Source of the DNA: Croceibacterium_A sp035626815
Lineage (GTDB): Bacteria > Pseudomonadota > Alphaproteobacteria > Sphingomonadales > Sphingomonadaceae
Direction: 5' to 3'
Assembly: GCA_035626815.1 (NCBI GenBank)
Contig: DASPMY010000029.1
Coordinates: forward strand, 1 to 64,000
Length of the DNA stretch: 64,000 bases
The position numbers and the translations under genes are program-made. Shown piece by piece: positions 60,025-64,000 of this stretch. The notes under the pieces were generated by a model, which saw nothing but the letters and a program-made list of their open reading frames with translations, ran no database searches and had not been told where the DNA came from. Positions within the stretch are counted from its first letter, which is position 1. Each line of letters begins with the position of its first letter.

Positions 60025-61140
60025 TTGGCCCGCAAGTTCCTCTATGCGGTCGCGGCGCTGGTCGTGCTGGCCGGCGCCGCGCTGCTGGCTCTGCGGCTGT
60101 TCGCGGATGACCTGACCAGGCTGGCGATGGTGCCGACGGACGCCTTCGTCGAGCAGCAGCGGCTGGCCGGCAACGCCTACGCCGACCCGGCGATGTGGTT
60201 CTCGCGGCCCGGCCTCGGGGCGCGCGATCCGTCGCGCTGGCGGCCCGGCGGGGCAACGGCGCCGGACCCGGCACCGCCCGAGTTCGCCGTGTTCTTCGTC
60301 CACCCGACCAGCTACCTCGAGCGCGCGCGGTGGAACGCGCCGCTCGACGACCGGCCATCGCAGGCCCGCGCGCGGACGTTCCTGCGCGGGATGGCCAGCG
60401 CGTTCGGCGCGGCGAGCGAGATCTGGGCCCCGCGCTATCGCCAGGCGACCTTCGGCGCGTTCCTGACCGACGCGCCCGAGGCGGCCCGGGCGATCGACGC
60501 GGCCTATGCCGACGTCGAGCTGGCGTTCGACCGCTTCGTCGCCGAGGTCGACCCGGAGACGCCGATCGTGCTCGCCGGGCACAGCCAGGGCGCGCGCCAC
60601 GTGGTCGAGCTGCTGCGCCGGCGCATCGCCGGAACCGCGCTCGAGGACCGGGTCGCCGCGGTCTATGCGGTCGGCTGGCCGCTCTCGGTCGCGCACGACC
60701 TGCCGGCGCTCGGCCTTCCGGCCTGCCGCGCCGCCGGGCACGGCGGCTGCCTCGTCAGCTGGAACAGTTTCGCCGAGCCGGCCAGCCCGGGCGACTGGCT
60801 CGCGGTCTATCGCGAATCGCCCGGCTTCGACGGGCAGCTGCGCGGCGACAGCGCGATCCTGTGCATCAACCCGCTCACCGGCGCCGCCGGCGGCGCGGCG
60901 CCGGCGGCGGCCAACCTCGGCACGCTCAAGCCGAACGACGACCTGACCGGCGGCGAGCTGGTTCCCGGCGCGGTGCCGGCGCGGTGCGACGCGCGCGGCC
61001 TGCTGCTGATCGGCGACCCGCCCGAGCTGGGGCCCTACGTGCTGCCGGGCAACAACTACCACGTCTACGACATCCCGCTGTTCTGGGCGAACCTCGAGCG
61101 CGACGTGGCGCGGCGGGTGAGCGCATGGGCGGCGCGGTGA
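60025..61140 (+). CDS. DUF3089 alpha/beta hydrolase-type protein
   Basis: 371-residue protein, with one N-terminal helix (FLYAVAALVVLAGAALLALR) that may be a signal anchor. The hydrolase body has FFVHPTSYLERARWNAPLDD and the nucleophile elbow LAGHSQGARHVVELLRRRIA, the pattern of DUF3089 (lysophospholipase-like) proteins. Start TTG 60025 sits six bases after the AI-2E stop. The end overlaps ruvX by four bases (GTGA). Substrate unknown. Confidence 0.88.
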   Translation: MARKFLYAVAALVVLAGAALLALRLFADDLTRLAMVPTDAFVEQQRLAGNAYADPAMWFSRPGLGARDPSRWRPGGATAPDPAPPEFAVFFVHPTSYLERARWNAPLDDRPSQARARTFLRGMASAFGAASEIWAPRYRQATFGAFLTDAPEAARAIDAAYADVELAFDRFVAEVDPETPIVLAGHSQGARHVVELLRRRIAGTALEDRVAAVYAVGWPLSVAHDLPALGLPACRAAGHGGCLVSWNSFAEPASPGDWLAVYRESPGFDGQLRGDSAILCINPLTGAAGGAAPAAANLGTLKPNDDLTGGELVPGAVPARCDARGLLLIGDPPELGPYVLPGNNYHVYDIPLFWANLERDVARRVSAWAAR

Positions 61141-61604
61141 TCACCGAGCAGGCGGGCGCGTTCCGCGCCGCGCTGCCCGAAGGCGGCGTGCTGATGGGGC
61201 TCGACCTGGGCACGAAGACCATCGGCACCGCGTTCTGCGACGCCGGGTGGAGTTTCGCCGGCGCCGGCAAGACGCTGCCGCGCGGCAAGTTCGCCCGCGA
61301 CCGGGCGGCGCTCGCGGCGCTGGTCGCCGAGCGCCGGGTCAAGGGCATCGTCGTCGGCCTGCCGCTCAACATGGACGGCAGCGCCGGCCCGCGGGCCCAG
61401 GCGAGCCGCGCCTTCGCCCGCAACCTCGGCGCGCTCGGCCTGCCGGTGCTGCTGTGGGACGAGCGCTGGTCGACCGCCAGCGCCGAGCGGGCGATGATCG
61501 ACCAGGACATGAGCCGCGCCCGGCGCGCCGAGCGCATCGACAGCCACGCCGCGGCGGTGATCCTGCAGGCGGCGATCGACCGGCTGGCCGGCGGGGTGCT
61601 CTAG
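61137..61604 (+). CDS. ruvX: Putative Holliday junction resolvase RuvX (YqgF)
   Basis: 155-residue RNase H-like protein. GLDLGTKTIGTAFCD holds the first acidic residue, GIVVGLPLNMDGSAGPRAQA follows, LWDERWSTASAERAMIDQDM and RIDSHAAAVILQAAIDRL complete the active-site pattern. Members process pre-16S rRNA as well as junctions. GTG 61137 (VITEQAGAFRAALPEGG) is preferred since homologues start here; ATG 61125 is in frame. Overlaps the DUF3089 gene. Confidence 0.93.
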   Translation: MITEQAGAFRAALPEGGVLMGLDLGTKTIGTAFCDAGWSFAGAGKTLPRGKFARDRAALAALVAERRVKGIVVGLPLNMDGSAGPRAQASRAFARNLGALGLPVLLWDERWSTASAERAMIDQDMSRARRAERIDSHAAAVILQAAIDRLAGGVL

Positions 61605-61795
61605 CCGGGCGACGAAAGCGACACCCCGTCGCCCTCGCCTTTCGCCTGCAAACACCTGATATGACGCGCTAATCCCGGGAAAACGCCGGGCGACACTTCT
61701 CCAACACGAATCGCCGCGCAAAGCGCATGCGAACGACGATGCGAAAGAGCCGGCGCGAGTCTAAGCAGGTTCGGGCCGTGTAGGACAACGAAAAT
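61604..61795 (+). repeat. Dispersed intergenic element, copy C
   Basis: Begins GCCGGGCGACGAAAGCGACA, contains GGGCGACAC in the middle and ends with GTGTAGGACAACGAAAATTC (GTGTAGGA at 61778-61785). The left-to-right spacing of the conserved ends (about 169 bases) is very close to copy A (about 165). Fills the gap between ruvX (plus strand) and the minus-strand operon end. Confidence 0.55.
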
Positions 61796-61817
61796 TCCCC
61801 CAGTTTTCGCGCGGGAG

Positions 61818-62717
61818 CTAGGCCGCCTCCAGCGTCTCGCGCCGGCGTCTCGCCTCCAGCGCGACGAGGCGGCTGCCGGAGCGCTCGGCGCGCCGCCACA
61901 GCGCGTCGCGTTCGGTCGGGCCGAGCACGCCCGCTTGCGCGTCGAGCGCCGTCAGCCGCATCCGGTCGCTCGGGTGGCTGGCGGCGAAGCGCTCGGCGAG
62001 GTCGCGCGCCTCCGCCCCGCCCAGCCCGACGGCGATGCGCAAGAACACCTCGCTCGCCCCGGGGCTGAGCACGGCGGCGATCTGGTCCGTCCCGACGTCG
62101 AAGCGGTACTGGTCGAGCCAGCCTTGCGCCCCGCCCGCGTGCATCACGTTGAGCGAGACCGACAGCGCGTCGGGCGGCAGCTGCGAATGGACGTCGCGGT
62201 GCGCGCGGTAGTGCATCAGCTTGCCCGGCTCGAGCCGCGAGCGCCCGGCGAACGCGAGCCCGGCCTTCTCGCCGACCGCGCCGGCGACCGCGGCGTGGTC
62301 GTACTCCCAGTAGTCCGACCAGTAGCCCGGGCCGAAATAGCCGAGGGTGAGGAAGTCGAAGTTGTGGTCGTGCGGCAGCTCGTAGACGAACGTGCCGCCG
62401 CCGCTGGCGCGGAACACGTGCTCGTCGCGCGAGGGCCAGATGTTGGCCCGCAGGAAGAACTCGCCGCCGAGCGGGGACAGCATCACGACTTGCGGGCCGT
62501 AGGCGCTGGCGCTGTCGTCGTGCCGGTGCCGGTGGCGCAGCTCGGCGAGCAGGATGTCGCCGAGGAACCCGCGGTTGTTGCCGAGCCGGCGCAGCCAGCC
62601 CGCGGCGTGGAGCAGGCTGGCCTCGTCGGCGGGGTCGAAGCCGCTCTCACCGAGCGCGGCGCGGCATTCGCCAAGCTCGCAGGCGGCCGCGTCGATGCAT
62701 TCGATCACGCGCGGCAT
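61818..62717 (-). CDS. Unrecognised protein, cupin-like middle, in the peptide operon
   Basis: 299-residue cytoplasmic protein of no family I can name. A cupin-like core shows HDHNFDFLTLGYFGPGYWSD (His-x-His) and later MHYRAHRDVHSQLPPDALSV, giving several candidate metal-binding His residues. The N-terminal part is helical (SLLHAAGWLRRLGNNRGFLG); the C-terminal 90 residues are helix-rich and repetitive (AVGLGGAEARDLAERFAASH). Start ATG 62717 overlaps the upstream gene by 13 bases. Third gene in the operon; possibly a paralogue of the 319-residue protein. Confidence 0.78.
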   Translation of the reverse strand: MPRVIECIDAAACELGECRAALGESGFDPADEASLLHAAGWLRRLGNNRGFLGDILLAELRHRHRHDDSASAYGPQVVMLSPLGGEFFLRANIWPSRDEHVFRASGGGTFVYELPHDHNFDFLTLGYFGPGYWSDYWEYDHAAVAGAVGEKAGLAFAGRSRLEPGKLMHYRAHRDVHSQLPPDALSVSLNVMHAGGAQGWLDQYRFDVGTDQIAAVLSPGASEVFLRIAVGLGGAEARDLAERFAASHPSDRMRLTALDAQAGVLGPTERDALWRRAERSGSRLVALEARRRRETLEAA

Positions 62718-63664
62718 GGGCGGTCCTCCAGCGCCAGCAGTTGCGGGTGCGCCTCGAGCAGCTGCGCCCGCAGCGCGCCGGCCGAAGCCGCCAGCGGATC
62801 GGCCGCGGCCCGGGCGACCTCGCCGAGCGCGCGGAAGCCCGCTGCCGTGTCGAGCGCGAGGCACTCGCGCAGCGCCTGCCAGCGCAGCGAGGCGTCGCCC
62901 GGCTCGCGCGCCATCTCGGCCATCACCGGCGCGGCGTCGCCCCGGCCCATGCGCCCGAGCAGCGCGAGCATCATCTCGTGGCGGCTGGCGCGGATGTCGC
63001 CGGCCGACTGGTGCAGCACCGTCCCGTCGGCAAGGCGGTATTCGCGGCTCGGCCCGGGCTCGGCGGCGAAGCGGTGGAGGCGCACGGTGACGAGCCGCCG
63101 CTCAACGCTGCGGACCTGCAACGCCTCGCGCGACAGGTCGAGCTCGATCCGCACGCCCGGCCGCAACGCGACCGCCTGGGCCGCGATCCGGCCGCTGCGC
63201 GGGTCGTGGCGCACCACCTGTCCGGCGCCCGTGCCGGCGAGCACCGCCTCGTAGCGGATCGCGTCGCTGCAGCCGACGCTGGCGTACGCCGTCTCGCCCG
63301 GCTCGCGGGCGTGGAGGATCAGCTGCGCGCGCCCGCTGCGGGCCAGCAGCAGCGTCGAGACCTGGCCGTTGAAGCCGTGGCGGAACGGCAGCTGGCCCAT
63401 CGGCTCGCCTGCGAGCGCGGCGACGAACCGGCGGCACAGCCCGTCCGCCAGCGCGCGCGGGCTCGCCGCGCCGTCGAACGCCGCCTCGAGCAGCGCGCAC
63501 TCGCCCAGCGCGGCGCCGGCGCCGAACCGCTCGAGCTCGGCGAGCAGCCCGGCGACGCCCGGGCTTGCGCGCCACGCGTCGCCGGCCGCGATCATCTCCG
63601 CCTGGGCCCGGCGCTGCCGAGCGGGCTCGCGCCGCATCGCCGCAATCGCGGGATCGATCCGCAT
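62705..63664 (-). CDS. Unrecognised protein in the peptide operon
   Basis: 319-residue cytoplasmic protein, unrecognised. An N-terminal helical region (MRREPARQRRAQAEMIAAGD) precedes a middle beta-rich part (FRHGFNGQVSTLLLARSGRA, ELDLSREALQVRSVERRLVT). The end is helix-rich (EMMLALLGRMGRGDAAPVMA, LRWQALRECLALDTAAGFRA), similar in layout to the downstream protein, and the turn YRLADGT versus YRFDVGT supports common ancestry. Starts 15 bases after the peptide gene and overlaps the next, so it is translationally linked. Confidence 0.75.
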   Translation of the reverse strand: MRIDPAIAAMRREPARQRRAQAEMIAAGDAWRASPGVAGLLAELERFGAGAALGECALLEAAFDGAASPRALADGLCRRFVAALAGEPMGQLPFRHGFNGQVSTLLLARSGRAQLILHAREPGETAYASVGCSDAIRYEAVLAGTGAGQVVRHDPRSGRIAAQAVALRPGVRIELDLSREALQVRSVERRLVTVRLHRFAAEPGPSREYRLADGTVLHQSAGDIRASRHEMMLALLGRMGRGDAAPVMAEMAREPGDASLRWQALRECLALDTAAGFRALGEVARAAADPLAASAGALRAQLLEAHPQLLALEDRPCRA

Positions 63665-63679
63665 CGCCGGGCCCGCGCC

Positions 63680-63832
63680 TCAGATGATGCCGGATTCGTA
63701 GACGAAGGTCGCCAGGATGACGACCGAATCGTCGTGGCCGGGCATCGGCTGGTCGGCGAGGAAGCTGCCGAACAGGCCGGTCAGCGTGTCGAGGTCGGGC
63801 AGCACCGACAGGTCGATCTTGGGCAGGTTCAT
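63680..63832 (-). CDS. Small acidic peptide (50 residues), unrecognised
   Basis: Encodes 50 residues: MNLPKIDLSVLPDLDTLTGL then an amphipathic centre and a hydrophobic end, DDSVVILATFVYESGII. GGGAG lies seven bases before the ATG. It is acidic (several Asp), Cys-free, and ends in a run of aliphatic/aromatic residues. Leader-plus-core layouts occur in ribosomal peptides, but no maturation enzyme is known here. The 100-bp gap upstream (63833-63932) has AT-rich stretches (TTACAATCATTTAAC) that could be a promoter. Confidence 0.75.
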   Translation of the reverse strand: MNLPKIDLSVLPDLDTLTGLFGSFLADQPMPGHDDSVVILATFVYESGII

Positions 63833-63932
63833 GATGGGTCTCCCGAAGCGGCGGGGCACGATGCCTCGCTCACCCGGCACGAGTGGCGAGCGGTTCCGGC
63901 AACCTGAAGTTAAATGATTGTAATGCGGCCGC

Positions 63933-64000
63933 TCAGGACCGGCGCAGGACCACCACCAGCCCGTCGAGCGGCGGGCCGTCGTAGGGCAGCGGGAAGCGCG
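63933..64000 (-). CDS. C-terminal fragment of an upstream gene
   Basis: The last 21 codons and the stop of a gene that runs out of the window: RFPLPYDGPPLDGLVVVLRR plus Ser. Too short to identify. It is on the same strand as the peptide operon, 100 bases upstream of the peptide start, so it may belong to the same cluster. Confidence 0.6.
   Translation of the reverse strand, partial: RFPLPYDGPPLDGLVVVLRRS

Noticed and set aside
63680..63832. Lasso peptide precursor
   Set aside because: No B (protease) or C (cyclase) maturation genes are nearby, and the peptide lacks the leader Thr and core Gly/Asp pattern in the expected spacing.

Overview
The window is a high-GC (about 70% by eye), gene-dense bacterial chromosome segment that reads as a sphingomonad-type alphaproteobacterium. 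The basis is gene content and order (phoH-ybeY-corC, dciA-dsbA-dsbA-smc, ubiA divergent from rsmE-gshA, rplU-rpmA-GNAT, the aa3 oxidase cluster coxB-ctaD-ctaB-ctaG-ctaE-surf1-thrC), an FnrL-type regulator, plant-type glutamate-cysteine ligase, and several palindromic repeat families of a kind common in sphingomonads. The last point is from memory. No tRNA, rRNA, CRISPR array, transposase or phage gene was seen, and no gene-free stretch exceeds about 250 bases. Many neighbouring genes overlap by ATGA or GTGA, so translational coupling seems common.

Layout. 1-7.1 kb: end of phoH, ybeY, corC, a LysR regulator beside a SnoaL-like secreted protein, a TonB-domain protein, a cyclophilin pair and mgtE. 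7.1-12.4 kb: repeat copy A, DUF1489, a run of serine hydrolase, nudC and a DsbA-family oxidoreductase on the minus strand, and mutY. 12.4-18 kb: dciA, two DsbA-like thiol proteins and smc. 18-25.4 kb: small proteins, soxR with its operator and a divergent glyoxalase, gshA, rsmE, an AlkD-like gene, ubiA and an isoprenylcysteine-methyltransferase-like membrane protein. 25.4-34 kb: bamB with a YfgM-like TPR protein, a GT4 glycosyltransferase with a hydrolase, selO, astD and envelope proteins. 34-40 kb: rarD, pyrC, ygfZ, a tetR/metal-hydrolase pair, and rplU-rpmA with a terminator and a leader attenuator. 40-46 kb: FnrL-type regulator, an FNR-box-controlled membrane protein, moaA-moaD-moaE, folB. 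46-56 kb: a methyltransferase carrying an in-frame palindromic insertion, thrC, an arsR/SRPBCC module on a large palindrome, and the cytochrome c oxidase cluster. 56-61.6 kb: pyrE-pdxJ-acpS-lepB, AI-2E family transporter, DUF3089 protein and ruvX. 61.8-64 kb: an unrecognised operon of a 50-residue acidic peptide, two possibly related large proteins and the tail of an upstream gene.

The best candidate for something undescribed is this last operon, in which a short peptide gene with a good ribosome-binding site precedes a 319-residue protein and a 299-residue cupin-like protein. Other notable points are the repeat placed inside the methyltransferase reading frame, the 20-bp-arm inverted repeat covering the arsR start, the mutually exclusive hairpins upstream of rplU, the roughly 150-195-bp dispersed intergenic element (three copies), and a repeat that supplies the ribosome-binding site of acpS.
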